A stretch of DNA of 64,000 nucleotides from JALORV01 sp963724365 (GCA_963724365.1 CAVRUR010000003.1:310001-374000); one strand, 5' to 3'. Shown: positions 42,016 through 51,726, counted from the first letter of the stretch. Numbers and translations are program-made. Notes: a model not told the origin generated them from the sequence alone.

Positions 42016-43851
42016 CTATGCGCGCTGGCGGGCGAATTGCTCGAACTGGTCGCGCGGCAACGCGCGGCTCAGGTGATAGCCCTGCGCCTCGTCGCAACCA
42101 CAGTGCTTGACGAACTGGAACTGCTGCTCGGTCTCGACGCCCTCGGCCACGACGTGCAGGCCCAGGCCGGTCGCCAGTCCCGCCAGTGCGGCCACGATGC
42201 GCGCATCGGCTTCATCGTCCGGTGCGGCGCGCACGAACTGGCCGTCGATCTTCAGAGCATTCAGAGGAAAGCGCCGCAGGTTCGACAGGCTGGAGTATCC
42301 CGTGCCGAAGTTGTCGAGTGCGATGCGCACGCCCATTGCCTGCAGGCCGACCAGGACCTGCTCGGCCTTGTCGAGATCGCGCATCAGGCTGGCTTCGGTG
42401 ATCTCGACCTCGAGATACTCGGCGTCGAGCCCCGAGTCGATCAGCGCCTGGCTCACTATGGGCAGCAGCGAGCGCCCGCGGAATTCGCGCGGCGAAAGGT
42501 TGACGCTGACGACCAGGTTGCCCAGTCCGGCCGTGCTCCAGGCCTTCGCTGCTTCACAGGCCGCGCGCAGCACGATCTCGCCGATCGGTTGCATCAGGCC
42601 GCTGTCCTCGGCCACTGCGATGAAGCTCGACGGCTCGAGCACGCCCTGTTCCGGATGACGCCAGCGCAGCAGCGCCTCGGCGCCGACGACGCGGCCCGTC
42701 GACAAATTGATGCGCGGCTGGAAATACACTTCGAACTCGCGCCGGTCGATCGCACACCGGAGCGCCGCCTCGAGTTGCAGGCGACGCAGCAGATCCGAAT
42801 TCATGCGCGGCTCGAACAACTGCACATTCGCGCGGCCACGCGACTTTGCATACGACAGCGCGGCATCCGCATTGCGCAGGAGCATTTCCGGGCCGGCACC
42901 GTCGGTCGGAAAACAGGCCACGCCGATGCTGACCGTTGCCGTCACCTGCTCGGCATCGACTTCGTAGGGTTCCGACAGCAGTTCGCCCAGCTTGGTCGCC
43001 ACGCGTTCGGCATCATCGGTATGGCGCAGGCGTCCGAGCACGACCGCGAACTCGTCCGAGCCGACGCGCGCCACCAGGTCCGACGTCCGCACGGTCTCGA
43101 TCAGCCGGCCCGCGACCTGCTGCAGCAGCGAGTCGCCGACGCGGTGCCCGAGCGCATCGTTGAGCTTGGTGAAGTCGTCGATGTCGATGACCAGCACCGC
43201 CAGACGATCCCCGCCCATCTGATGGTTGCGCACTGCTTCGTCGAGGCGCGACTCCAGCAGGCGCCGGTTGGGCAGCGTGGTGGTCGCGTCGTACAGCGAC
43301 ATCCGCCGCGCCCGTTCCTCGACCTCGCTGCGCTCGTACATCTCCGCGACGAGGCGTTCGTTCGACCACGCGAGTTCATCGTGCGCGGCGCGCACGCGTT
43401 GCTCGAGTTCCTCGCGCACGCGCGACAGTGCCGTCTCCATCGCCTTGCGCGCCGTGATGTCCTCGACCATCCAGATCGTTTCACCGCCCGGGCCGCCGGG
43501 CGTGATGCTCTTCACCAGGAGCCGGGCCCAGAAAGCGGCGCCATCACTGCGCCGGACTTTCCACTCGACCGCGGGCGAGCCTCCGGCGTTGAGGGCATCG
43601 CCGATGCGATTGGCGAATCCCTGGAACTCCTCGTCGGACGAAAAGAACACCGCTGCCGACTGACCGAGCAGCCGTTCCGGCTCCCAGCCGAACAGGCGCG
43701 CGGCGCTCGGATTGCACTGCATCACCTCGCCATCGCAGATCGCCAGGATGCCAACCGCGTCATTGGCCAGCAGCGCGCGGTACTCCTGCAGGCGGCGCTG
43801 CACGTCGCGGCTGTTCAGCGAGGTGACAAGGTCTTCGGCGGTCTGGCCCAT
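42016..43851 (-). CDS. PAS-GGDEF-EAL protein (cyclic-di-GMP signalling), with non-consensus active-site motifs
   Basis: 611 residues from the MGQTAEDL start. PAS domain about 20-135 (ILAICDGEVMQCNPSAARLFGW), coiled coil about 140-185, GGDEF domain about 190-340 with motif GSDEF (264-268) instead of GGDEF, and EAL domain about 360-605. EALLRW (EAL 392-394), VSVNLSPREF and EVEITEASLM are normal. The DDFGTG metal-binding motif reads DNFGTG (513-514), and LKID is at 533-536. No membrane segment. Changes in both active sites suggest reduced catalysis or a sensing role. The longer ORF start at 43905 is an alternative. Confidence 0.92.
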   Translation of the reverse strand: MGQTAEDLVTSLNSRDVQRRLQEYRALLANDAVGILAICDGEVMQCNPSAARLFGWEPERLLGQSAAVFFSSDEEFQGFANRIGDALNAGGSPAVEWKVRRSDGAAFWARLLVKSITPGGPGGETIWMVEDITARKAMETALSRVREELEQRVRAAHDELAWSNERLVAEMYERSEVEERARRMSLYDATTTLPNRRLLESRLDEAVRNHQMGGDRLAVLVIDIDDFTKLNDALGHRVGDSLLQQVAGRLIETVRTSDLVARVGSDEFAVVLGRLRHTDDAERVATKLGELLSEPYEVDAEQVTATVSIGVACFPTDGAGPEMLLRNADAALSYAKSRGRANVQLFEPRMNSDLLRRLQLEAALRCAIDRREFEVYFQPRINLSTGRVVGAEALLRWRHPEQGVLEPSSFIAVAEDSGLMQPIGEIVLRAACEAAKAWSTAGLGNLVVSVNLSPREFRGRSLLPIVSQALIDSGLDAEYLEVEITEASLMRDLDKAEQVLVGLQAMGVRIALDNFGTGYSSLSNLRRFPLNALKIDGQFVRAAPDDEADARIVAALAGLATGLGLHVVAEGVETEQQFQFVKHCGCDEAQGYHLSRALPRDQFEQFARQRA

Positions 43852-44130
43852 GCAATCCCCAATCCCGATAGCTCGAAATTCCGCACGATCGTCAGCGCAC
43901 GGCAAAGGGCAGTTTCCGCGCGCACGGGCGCCGGCGAAGGTCGGATTACGGCCGAGCCAGCCCGGCTATTCGAGTGCCATCAGCCACTCGGCTGACCCCG
44001 GCGCAGATGGCTTGCGCCACTCAGCGCGTCCTGGTGCTGCTTGCGCTTGCCAGCGGCGGCGTTCAAGATGCCGCGGAAACCAGGCCAGCACGGGCTTTGC
44101 CACCTTCCCTCGCCCCCAATCGAAGCTGCG

Positions 44131-44763
44131 ATGAAATCGACGCAACGCAAGCCCCGGACGACCTCCAACAAGCGCACCGCCAAGCCGGCCAAAGTGGCGG
44201 CCACGCCTCAGAAGCCGGTGTTGGCGCTGGCGCGGCAGGTACGGTCCTGGGCCGACACCGCGTGGGGTCTGGCCGGCAGCGCAGCCGACATGTCCCTCGC
44301 ACTGGCCAAGTCCTCAGTCGGGCCGAAGCGACGCGCGACGATCGAACGGGCCGGCGTACTGCTCAGGGGCATGCGCGAGACGGCCGGCCTGACGGCACAG
44401 GAACTCGGCCGCGCCATCAACCTGCGCGACGCGACTCTGCTCGAAGAGGCCGAAAGCGGCCGGATCGCCCTCCCGTTCGAGATCATCCTGCGGCTCGCCG
44501 CCGTGCTCGGCCGGCGCGACCCGGTGGCGTTCGTGATGAATCTCACGCGTTCCTACAACCCTGAGCTGTGGAAAGCGCTCGAGGACCTCGGCGTCGGGCG
44601 ACTGGTGGCACACGCCGGCCGCGAGCGCGAGTTCGTCAACGTTTACCGTGCCAGTGACGAGGCGCGCCGCCTCAGCGATGCGCAGTTCGCGCGGGTGCTC
44701 GCCTTCGTGGCGGCAGCCTTCGAACTCGCGCTCACGCTGGTGCGTGAGGAACGGCGGAAATAA
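44131..44763 (+). CDS. XRE-family helix-turn-helix protein with basic N-terminal tail
   Basis: 210 residues. A Lys/Arg/Thr/Pro-rich tail (about 1-30) is followed by a helical stretch and an XRE-type helix-turn-helix (LLRGMRETAGLTAQELGRA and ATLLEEAESGRIALPFEIIL, residues 70-115). The C-terminal alpha-helical domain ends in VREERRK. ATG 44131 is preferred over the upstream ORF start. It lies 56 bp upstream of the phasin-like gene, which also has a basic tail, so a polyhydroxyalkanoate-granule or nucleoid link is possible but unproven. Confidence 0.75.
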   Translation: MKSTQRKPRTTSNKRTAKPAKVAATPQKPVLALARQVRSWADTAWGLAGSAADMSLALAKSSVGPKRRATIERAGVLLRGMRETAGLTAQELGRAINLRDATLLEEAESGRIALPFEIILRLAAVLGRRDPVAFVMNLTRSYNPELWKALEDLGVGRLVAHAGREREFVNVYRASDEARRLSDAQFARVLAFVAAAFELALTLVREERRK

Positions 44764-44819
44764 CTGGTCCGTGCAGCCGCCGGACTGTTATCGTTCAGTC
44801 GATCAAAGGAGGGGAAAAG

Positions 44820-45353
44820 ATGGCAACCAAAGCTCGCAAGTCCGCTGGCAAGACCGGCGCCCGCAAGGCAACGAGTGCGAAGCGCACGACCCGCACCGCC
44901 AGCAAACCGGCCGCGACCCGCGCCGCCGCCGGCGCCGAGAAACTGTTCACCATGTCCATGGGGGGCCTGGGCGAAACGCTCGAGCGTCTCAACCTCTCGG
45001 GCGTGGCTGGCACTATTGCGGAAGGACGGCGCAAGGACCTCGCCGCCCTGGTGGCCGCCAACAAGAAGTCCTATGAGGGACTGCAGGCTGTCGTTGCGCG
45101 CCAGACCGCGATGCTGAAGAACGCCGTCACGGAGTGGCAGGCAATGGCCCAGGGCATGTCATCGCGCGGCGCCGGCCAGGGCTTCGGACGCATGGACGAA
45201 GTGGCCAAGCAGACCTTCACGATGGCGCTGGAAAACATCCGCGAACTCGGCGAGCTGGCCGCCCGATCCCAGGCCGAGGCCTTCGAGATCGTGCGTCGCC
45301 GGATCATGGAAAACGTCAACGAAGTGAGTTCACTGCTGCAGCGGGGCCGCTGA
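44820..45353 (+). CDS. phasin-like protein with Lys/Ala-rich N-terminal tail
   Basis: 177 residues behind a strong ribosome-binding site (AAAGGAGGGG, 44806-44815). Residues 1-40 are a histone-H1-like basic tail (repeated AxKxA/TxR units). Residues 42-177 are an amphipathic all-helical domain with ALVAANKKSYEGLQAVVARQ and MDEVAKQTFTMALENIRELGELAARSQAEA, typical of PHA-granule phasins. The tail could tie granules to DNA, as in PhaM/PhaF-type proteins. No PHA synthase is in the window. Confidence 0.78.
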   Translation: MATKARKSAGKTGARKATSAKRTTRTASKPAATRAAAGAEKLFTMSMGGLGETLERLNLSGVAGTIAEGRRKDLAALVAANKKSYEGLQAVVARQTAMLKNAVTEWQAMAQGMSSRGAGQGFGRMDEVAKQTFTMALENIRELGELAARSQAEAFEIVRRRIMENVNEVSSLLQRGR

Positions 45354-45373
45354 GTTTTTCGACCCGAAGAAGT

Positions 45374-45402
45374 GACGAGGGCCGCAGTTCGCGGCCCTCG
45401 TC
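45374..45402. terminator. strong 12-bp hairpin between phasin-like gene and tRNA-Ala
   Basis: GACGAGGGCCGC (45374-45385) and GCGGCCCTCGTC (45391-45402) pair perfectly around a 5-nt loop, 20 bp after the phasin-like stop and 12 bp past the tRNA-Ala 3' end. The T tract is weak on both strands. It lies between convergent units and may serve both. Confidence 0.55.
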
Positions 45403-45414
45403 GTTCTGGCATCG

Positions 45415-45490
45415 TGGTGGAGAAGAGGAGGATCGAACTCCCGACCTCTGCATTGCGAACGCAGCGCTCTCCCAGCTGAGCTACTTCCCC
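45415..45490 (-). tRNA. tRNA-Ala (anticodon CGC)
   Basis: A 76-nt gene including the encoded CCA. Acceptor GGGGAAG pairs with CTTCTCC and contains the G3:U70 wobble pair, the alanine identity element. The anticodon stem CTGCG/TGCAG holds loop TTCGCAA, giving CGC (codon GCG), which suits a GC-rich genome. D-loop GCTCAGCTGGGAGAGC and T arm GGGAGTTCGATCCTCC are normal. Confidence 0.97.
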
Positions 45491-45540
45491 GGAATGCGGT
45501 CGCCGGGCAGAACAATCGTCGAGCACCCGGCGGGACGCGG

Positions 45541-45569
45541 ATTATAGGTCGGCGCGCCGTTGCGTTCAA
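45541..45569 (-). promoter_or_regulatory. sigma70-type promoter of tRNA-Ala
   Basis: On the minus strand TTGAAC (45564-45569) and a perfect TATAAT (45541-45546) are spaced by 17 bp. The likely start would leave a leader of about 43 nt before the tRNA. The promoter lies just outside the divergent esterase gene. Confidence 0.7.
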
Positions 45570-45624
45570 ACGAGGCGGTTGCATGAGTGGCACCGCTACA
45601 CTTTGCGCGACTCCAGGAGCACCG

Positions 45625-46485
45625 ATGAAGCACGACACCGGGTTCTACGAGCGCGAGTACAACGCGCGCGCAGCCATACCCGAGCATCAGCAGATCTTCG
45701 CGCGGTGGACCGAGCAGGCAGCGATCACACGTCGGCTGCGTGCAAGCCTGATCGACCTTCCCTTCGGTGAAACACCGCCCGAACGCCTCGATTACTTCCC
45801 CTCGCGCCAGGACGCCGCGCCGCTGCTGGTGTTCATCCACGGGGGCTACTGGCGATCGCTCGACAAGTCGGACTTCTCCTGGCTCGCGCCGCCGTTCGTG
45901 CAGCACGGCGTCGCGCTGGCACTGCCGAACTACGGCCTCGCACCCGCAACGCCGATCGAGGACATCGTGCGGCAACAGCTGAAGGCACTGGCCTGGCTGT
46001 ATCGCAACGGCGATCGCCTCGGCTTCGATCCGGAACGGATCGTGGTCGTCGGCCACTCGGCGGGCGCGCACCTGACCGCCATGATGATGGCGGCGTTATG
46101 GCCGATCTATGAGGCCGACCTGCCCCCGACGCTGGTCAAGGCCGGCGTTGCGATCAGCGGGATCTACGACCTGGAACCGCTGCTCGAGGCGCCCTTCGTG
46201 AACGTCGACCTGCACCTTGATGCAAAGCGTGTGCGCGCGCTGTCGCCGATCCATCTCCCACCGGCCACATCGGCCCCGCTCGTCACCGCTACAGGCGCGC
46301 TGGAGTCGTCCGAGTTCCAGCGTCAGACGGCACTGATCGGTCGCGCCTGGAAGCCGGTCCTCGCACGCAATATCCCGATACCCGGCTGCAACCACCTGAC
46401 GGTGATCGACCAACTCGCGAATCCGGCGTCACCGCTGTTCGATGCCGCACTGGAACTGGTGCGCAACACCCGGCGCCGCGGCTGA
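45625..46485 (+). CDS. alpha/beta hydrolase (kynurenine formamidase-like/esterase)
   Basis: 286 residues from ATG 45625 (ATG 45583 would add 14 residues). It has the oxyanion-hole motif FIHGGYWRSLDKS and the nucleophile elbow VVGHSAGAHLTA. The C-terminal PIPGCNHLTVID supplies the catalytic His. HGGYW is typical of arylformamidase-type (KynB-like animal-form) and related esterases. The opening GFYEREYNARAAIPEH also matches this group. No other tryptophan-degradation genes are near, so the substrate is uncertain. Confidence 0.82.
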   Translation: MKHDTGFYEREYNARAAIPEHQQIFARWTEQAAITRRLRASLIDLPFGETPPERLDYFPSRQDAAPLLVFIHGGYWRSLDKSDFSWLAPPFVQHGVALALPNYGLAPATPIEDIVRQQLKALAWLYRNGDRLGFDPERIVVVGHSAGAHLTAMMMAALWPIYEADLPPTLVKAGVAISGIYDLEPLLEAPFVNVDLHLDAKRVRALSPIHLPPATSAPLVTATGALESSEFQRQTALIGRAWKPVLARNIPIPGCNHLTVIDQLANPASPLFDAALELVRNTRRRG

Positions 46486-46501
46486 AGCCGATCGATCCCG
46501 A

Positions 46502-47482
46502 CTAGGCGATTCCCAGCGCACGCGCGCGCGCCAGCGTGAGTGCGTGGACATGCCGAATCGTCGGCACCGCAATCCCGGCCCGGTCGGCAAGCTCGATCAC
46601 ACTGCCGACGATCGCGGCCAGTTCGAGCGGGCGGCGCTGCTCGAGGTCCTGCAGCATCGATATCTTCGCCGCGCCAAGCTGGCGTGCCAGGTCGATGCGC
46701 TGGTCCGGCGTCATCGGCATCACGTAGCCGTAATGCTTCGACACGGCCATGCCTTCGAGCATCAGCGCGCGTATCACACCGAGCACGTCGTCGTCGGCCA
46801 CGATCTGGTTCATCAGGTAGCCCGTCAGCGCCGCGACCGGGTTGAACGACAGGTTGCCCAGCAGCTTCACCCAGACATCGAGGCGGATATCGGGCGAGCG
46901 CGCGGTCGCGAACCCCGCGGCGTCGAAGGCATCGGCGACTCGTGCGAGGCGTGGTGACAGCGAGCGGTCCGGTTCGCCCAGGATCAGTCGCGTGCCGCCG
47001 GTGTGATGGACTTCGCCGGGCGCCCTCACCTCCGCGGCGATGTGCACGACGCAACCGAGAATGTGCAACGGATTGAGCGCGGCGAACATCGTTCCGGCCG
47101 GATCCAGCGCGCGTGGTGTCGTGCCGTTGAGCGCGCCGCCTTCGGCATGGAAGTACCACCACGGCAGGCCATTGATCGCCGGAACGACGGTGGTGCCGGG
47201 GGCAACCAGCGGCGCGAGTCGCGGCAGCATCGTGCCGATCGCATGCGCCTTCAGACCGATGACGACCAGGTCCTGCGCGCCGAACGCCGAAGGCTCCGCA
47301 CTGGCCGCGAGGCGGTAGACGCCGCTCGCTGTCCCGACATGATCGACCAGCCGCAGTCCGTCACGGCAGATCGCGTCGAGATGCGCGCCGCGTGCGACCA
47401 GCACGACCTCGTGCCCGCTGGCGGCAAGCCTGGCTCCGATGACTGCGCCGATCGAACCGGCGCCGACAATGGCGACTCGCAC
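46502..47482 (-). CDS. panE: 2-dehydropantoate 2-reductase family protein
   Basis: 326 residues. NADPH-dependent reduction of ketopantoate to pantoate would complete the pathway begun by panB and finished by panC (593-2412). N-terminal Rossmann loop VAIVGAGSIGAVIGARLA, then VKLLGNLSFNPVAAL with the catalytic lysine, and the C-terminal SMLQDLEQRRPLELAAIVGSV block. It starts at GTG. Several paralogues of this family act on other 2-oxoacids, so PanE is the best but not a certain name. Confidence 0.82.
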   Translation of the reverse strand: MRVAIVGAGSIGAVIGARLAASGHEVVLVARGAHLDAICRDGLRLVDHVGTASGVYRLAASAEPSAFGAQDLVVIGLKAHAIGTMLPRLAPLVAPGTTVVPAINGLPWWYFHAEGGALNGTTPRALDPAGTMFAALNPLHILGCVVHIAAEVRAPGEVHHTGGTRLILGEPDRSLSPRLARVADAFDAAGFATARSPDIRLDVWVKLLGNLSFNPVAALTGYLMNQIVADDDVLGVIRALMLEGMAVSKHYGYVMPMTPDQRIDLARQLGAAKISMLQDLEQRRPLELAAIVGSVIELADRAGIAVPTIRHVHALTLARARALGIA

Positions 47483-47493
47483 CCGGGACCGGC

Positions 47494-48423
47494 CTAGGTG
47501 CGGAAAGCTTCTTCGATGCGGCGTTTGTCCCAGCCGGGTACCAGCATCTCGACGAAGGAGTAGACGAAACCGCGCAGGTACGTCCCTTCCTTGACCGCCA
47601 GGCGCGTGACGTTGCGCCCGAAGAGATGCCCGCAGGGCAGCACCACCAGATTGTCGCGGCGGCTATCGACCGCAACGCCGGCAAGGATGCCCACGCCCAT
47701 GCCGATCTGCACGTAGGTCTTGATCACGTCGGCGTCGATCGCCTCGAGCACGATGGACGGCTCGATCCCGACCTGGGCGAAGGCATCGTCGATCTTGCCG
47801 CGACCGGCGAACTGGTGCTCGTAGGTCACGATCGGATGACGCGCCAGGTCCTTGAGCGTCAGCTTGCCGGGCGTGGCCGCGAACTTTGCCAATGCGTGGT
47901 CCGTCTTGACCACGGCGACGTGCTGCCAGTCGTATACCGGGATCGACAGCAGTCCCGGCGCATCAGCCAGGGACTCGGTGGCGACACCGAGGTCGGCCTG
48001 GCCATGCACCAGCATCGACGCGATCTGCGGCGGATTCGCCTGCAACAGCTTGAGTCGCACCTGCGGATACTTCTGCGCGAACTGCTGGATCACCTGCGGT
48101 AGCACGTAGCGCGCCTGCGTGTGCGTCGTCGCAATCCGCAGCGTACCCTCGGGGCTACCGGCGTAGTCGCGCGCCAGTTTCTTGAGATTGTCGACTTCGA
48201 GCATGATGCGCTCGGCGGCGTCGAGTACCACCTGTCCCGGCGCGGTCAGGCCCTTTACCCGCTTGCCATGGCGCGCCAGGATGGGAACGCCAAGTTCCTC
48301 TTCGAGATCGATGATCGCCTTTGACACGCCGGGCTGCGAGGTGTGCAGCGCTCGTGCCGCATCCGTCAGGCTGAACTTGTGGCGTGCCGCCTCACGCAGG
48401 AAGCGAAACTGCTGCAGGTTCAC
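47494..48423 (-). CDS. cysB: CysB-like LysR-family regulator
   Basis: 309 residues starting at GTG (NLQQFRFLREAARHKFSLTDAARALHTSQPGVSKAII in the family pattern). The long linker and sulfate/acetylserine-binding fold resemble CysB/Cbl: TTHTQARYVLPQVIQQF, ANPPQIASMLVHGQADLGVATE and TYEHQFAGRGKIDDAF. It would control sulfur assimilation with O- or N-acetylserine as inducer. No cys genes are in the window. The upstream ORF extension to 48516 is not conserved. Confidence 0.87.
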   Translation of the reverse strand: MNLQQFRFLREAARHKFSLTDAARALHTSQPGVSKAIIDLEEELGVPILARHGKRVKGLTAPGQVVLDAAERIMLEVDNLKKLARDYAGSPEGTLRIATTHTQARYVLPQVIQQFAQKYPQVRLKLLQANPPQIASMLVHGQADLGVATESLADAPGLLSIPVYDWQHVAVVKTDHALAKFAATPGKLTLKDLARHPIVTYEHQFAGRGKIDDAFAQVGIEPSIVLEAIDADVIKTYVQIGMGVGILAGVAVDSRRDNLVVLPCGHLFGRNVTRLAVKEGTYLRGFVYSFVEMLVPGWDKRRIEEAFRT

Positions 48424-48570
48424 ATGACTCTCCGTTACATCGGTGAAGCATTTTATACTCGCGCCTTGCAAGGAAGATTCTTTCCACATTCGATGCCACT
48501 GCTTAACAGGGATCACGATCTACCACCTTCGGCAGATCAGCATCCGGACTGCAGCGCGCGGCGGACTGCC

Positions 48571-48576
48571 TATAAT
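48571..48576 (+). promoter_or_regulatory. -10 box upstream of ribonucleotide reductase
   Basis: A perfect TATAAT lying 63 bp before the nrdJ ATG; the -35 region (CTGCAG at 16 bp spacing) is weak. No NrdR box or cobalamin riboswitch was recognised in the 216-bp gap. Confidence 0.4.
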
Positions 48577-48639
48577 TTCGATCGGTCCGGCGACGTCGTG
48601 AATCGTTCCGACGCGGCGAACTGACTCCCCGAGGCGACA

Positions 48640-51497
48640 ATGAAACTGGACAAGGCACAGGTACTGCTCGACGAGCAGCCGATCTCGATCGACGTTCTGC
48701 TCGAGAAGTACGCCAAGGGTGACGAAAGCAGTGTCGACGAGGTTCGCCGTCGCGTCGCGCGCGGTCTGGCGCAGGTCGAGAAGCCGGAGGTGCGCGATCT
48801 GTGGGAAAAGCGCTTCTATGACGCCATGGTCGATGGCTTCATCCCGGGCGGGCGCGTCAATTCCGCGGCCGGCACCGGCATTTCGGCCACGCTGATCAAC
48901 TGTTTCGTGCAGCCGGTCGGTGATGCGATCAGCGGCACCCGCAACGGCGTGCCGTCGATCTACCTCGCGCTCAACCAGGCGGCCGAGACCATGCGGCGCG
49001 GCGGCGGCGTCGGCTATGACTTCTCGCCGATCCGGCCCGAAGGGCGCGCTGGTGCACGGCACGCACTCGCGCGCCAGCGGCCCGATTTCCTACATGCGCG
49101 TGTTCGACAAGAGCTGCGAGACGCTCGAGTCCGCCGGCGCCCGTCGCGGCGCGCAGATGGGGATGATGCGATGCGACCACCCGGACATCGAGGACTTCAT
49201 CCACGCCAAGCGTGACGGCTCGCTCGCCAACTTCAACATGTCCGTGGCCGTGACCGACGCCTTCATGCAGGCGGTGGACCGCGACGGCGAGGTCGAACTC
49301 TGGCACATGGCGGAGCCGTTCGATAAATCGTCCGGCTTCCAGCGCGCCGATGGCACATGGACCTACCGCAAGGCACGCGCCAGGGACCTGTTCGATCAGA
49401 TCATGCAGTCGACCTACAGCCACGCCGAGCCCGGCGTGATCTTCATCGATAGGGTGAACGGCGACAACAATCTGTCGTACTGCGAGACGATCGCGGCGAC
49501 CAACCCCTGCGGAGAGCAGCCCTTGCCGCCGTACGGCTGCTGCTGCCTCGGATCGATCAATCTCACGCGCTTCGTCATCGATCCGTTCGGCGAGCAGGCG
49601 ACGTTCGACTGGGACAGTTTCCGCGAAGTGACACGGGTGTCGATCCGCGCGCTCGACAACGTGCTGGACGCCACGTTGTGGCCGCTGCCCGAGCAGGCGC
49701 AGGAAGCCGACAACAAGCGGCGCATCGGCCTCGGCTTCACCGGGCTCGGCAACACGCTGACGATGCTCGGGTTGCGCTATGACAGCGAACCGGGGCGCGC
49801 GCTCGCGGCCGACATCAGCCGGGTGATGCGCGACGCCGCCTACGAGGCGTCGATCGAAGGCGCAAAGGAGAAAGGCGCGTTCCCGCTCTTCGATGCTGAA
49901 AAATTCCTCGCCGAGCCGCACTGCGCTTCGCGCCTGCCGGACGCACTGAAGTCGGAGATCCGCAAGCACGGCGTGCGCAACTCCCACCTGTTGTCGATCG
50001 CGCCGACCGGAACGATTTCGCTCGCGTTCGCGGGCAACGCCTCGGGCGGCATTGAGCCCACCTTCTCGTGGACCTACATCCGCAAGAAGCGCATGCCCGA
50101 TGGCAGCAAACAGGAATACGTGGTCGAGGACTACGCCTATCGACTCTTCAAGCGCATGGGCGGTGACGAAAGCAAGCTGACGCCAGCCTTCGTCAGCGCG
50201 CTCGAAATGAGCGCGAGCGACCACATGCAGATGATCGCGGCGGTGCAGCCCTACGTGGACGCCGCCATCAGCAAGACGGTGAACGTCCCCGAGGACTACC
50301 CGTTCGAGGACTTCAAGAGCCTGTACCTCGCGGCCTGGAGTAGTGGTCTGAAGGGCATCACGACATACCGGCCGAACAACGTGATCGGCTCGGTGCTCGA
50401 GGCCATCAGGGAGCCGGCGCTGTCGCACAGCGCGTCGCCGCAGGACCTCAAGGACGACCCCGACCGCCGCGTCCGCCTCGACTCGACGCCGCAGCCGGCG
50501 CTGGCGAGCCTCAAGTGGCCGGGACGCCCGGACCTCGCCGAGGGCAATCTCGCCTGGACCTACATGGTCGAGATCCCCGAGCGGAAGGAGTCCTTTGCCA
50601 TCTTCATCGGCCAGGTCGGACATCCGGCCGTGCCGTTCGAGGTGTGGGTCAACGGGGCAGAGCAGCCGCGCGGCCTCGGCGCCATCGCCAAGGCGCTGTC
50701 GATGGACATGCGCAGCGAGGATCGCGCCTGGCTGAAGATGAAGCTCGACGCGCTCGCCAAGGCGCGCGACGAGCAGGGCTTCGCGATCCCGATGCCGCCG
50801 ACCGGCGACAAGCTGTGGCAGAACGGCGTCGTCTCGGCATTTGCCAACATCGTGCGCTGGCGCTGCGAACAGCTGCGGCGTGTTCGGGGAACTCGATCAG
50901 CACGCCACGCCGGTGCTGAATGCACTGTTCTCCAAGAAGGAGCCGAAGGCCGGCCCGCTCGGCACGATGAGCTGGACCGTGGATATCGCCAACGCGAACA
51001 CCGGCGACGACTTCGTGCTCGGCGTGAAGGAACTGCATCTGCCCGACGGCAGCCGGCGGCCGTACTCGATCTGGCTCGCCGGCGAGTATCCGAAGGTCCT
51101 CGACGGGCTGTGCAAGCTGATCTCGCTCGACATGCGCGTGGTCGATGCGAACTGGATCGGGCTCAAGCTCAAGAAGCTGCTCAACTTCGGCGAGCAGAAC
51201 GGCGAGTTCTGGGCTGCCGTGCCGGGCGAGGAGCGCTCGGCGCTGTATCCAAGCACGGTGGCGTACATCGCCACGCTGCTACTGCATCGCTACAAAGTGC
51301 TCGGCATCCTCGACGACGACGGCCGCGCGATCCAGTCGGCCGGCATCCTGGCACTGCCTGATGCAGTCAAGGTGATCGAACACGAAACGGCGCCGATCAA
51401 GGGCAAGGTGTGCGGCAGTTGCGGCGCCGCCGCCGTCATCAAGCGCGACGGCTGCGAGTTCTGTACCGCGTGCGGGGCGACGGGAAACTGCAGCTGA
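48640..51497 (+). pseudogene. nrdJ: adenosylcobalamin-dependent (class II) ribonucleotide reductase, two +1 frameshifts
   Basis: Reduces ribonucleotides to deoxyribonucleotides with adenosylcobalamin. Three consecutive frames join to one 951-residue protein: 48640-49035, 49037-50875 and 50877-51497. Hallmarks are GGGVGYDFSPIRP in frame 1, ATNPCGEQPLPPYGC with the active-site Cys in frame 2, APTGTISLAFAGNASGGIEP, and the C-terminal zinc/redox tail CGSCGAAAVI...CEFCTAC in frame 3. The first break is an extra C in CCC (49036-49038) and the second an extra base at about 50876 (CTG-C-GGC). All three parts are well conserved, so these may be sequencing errors, a recent mutation, or recoding. ATG 48640 follows CGAGGCG. 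Confidence 0.88.
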
Positions 51498-51574
51498 CGC
51501 GATAGAGCAACGTCGAGTCGTTACTCGAAACCCGGGTTTCCCCGCTATGCCGGGGCCGACGGCGCTGGTCTAAT

Positions 51575-51726
51575 TCGTCCGCCCTTCATGGGGAGTAGCC
51601 CGTAGGCGCCGGCATCACCTGCCCGCCCTACATGCGACGTCGTCAATACGGCTGGCACCGGCGCAATCTCGCCGCCCGGCGTCGCAGCGGTCCACCGACA
51701 GGTGGGCTTCAGGCCAGACCACGAGG
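51575..51726 (+). promoter_or_regulatory. yybP-ykoY manganese riboswitch aptamer
   Basis: The 289-bp leader of a TerC-family gene contains the conserved GGGGAGTAGCC (51590-51600). An internal CGTCGTCAATACG lies at about 51636-51648, and the far conserved GGCCAGACC at 51712-51720. Together these form the two loops that meet to bind Mn2+ in yybP-ykoY (RF00080-type) aptamers. TerC/Alx genes are classic targets. Boundaries are approximate. Confidence 0.85.

Noticed and set aside
48424..48639. Cobalamin riboswitch upstream of the B12-dependent reductase
   Set aside because: No B12 box or its conserved flanking stems could be found in the gap.
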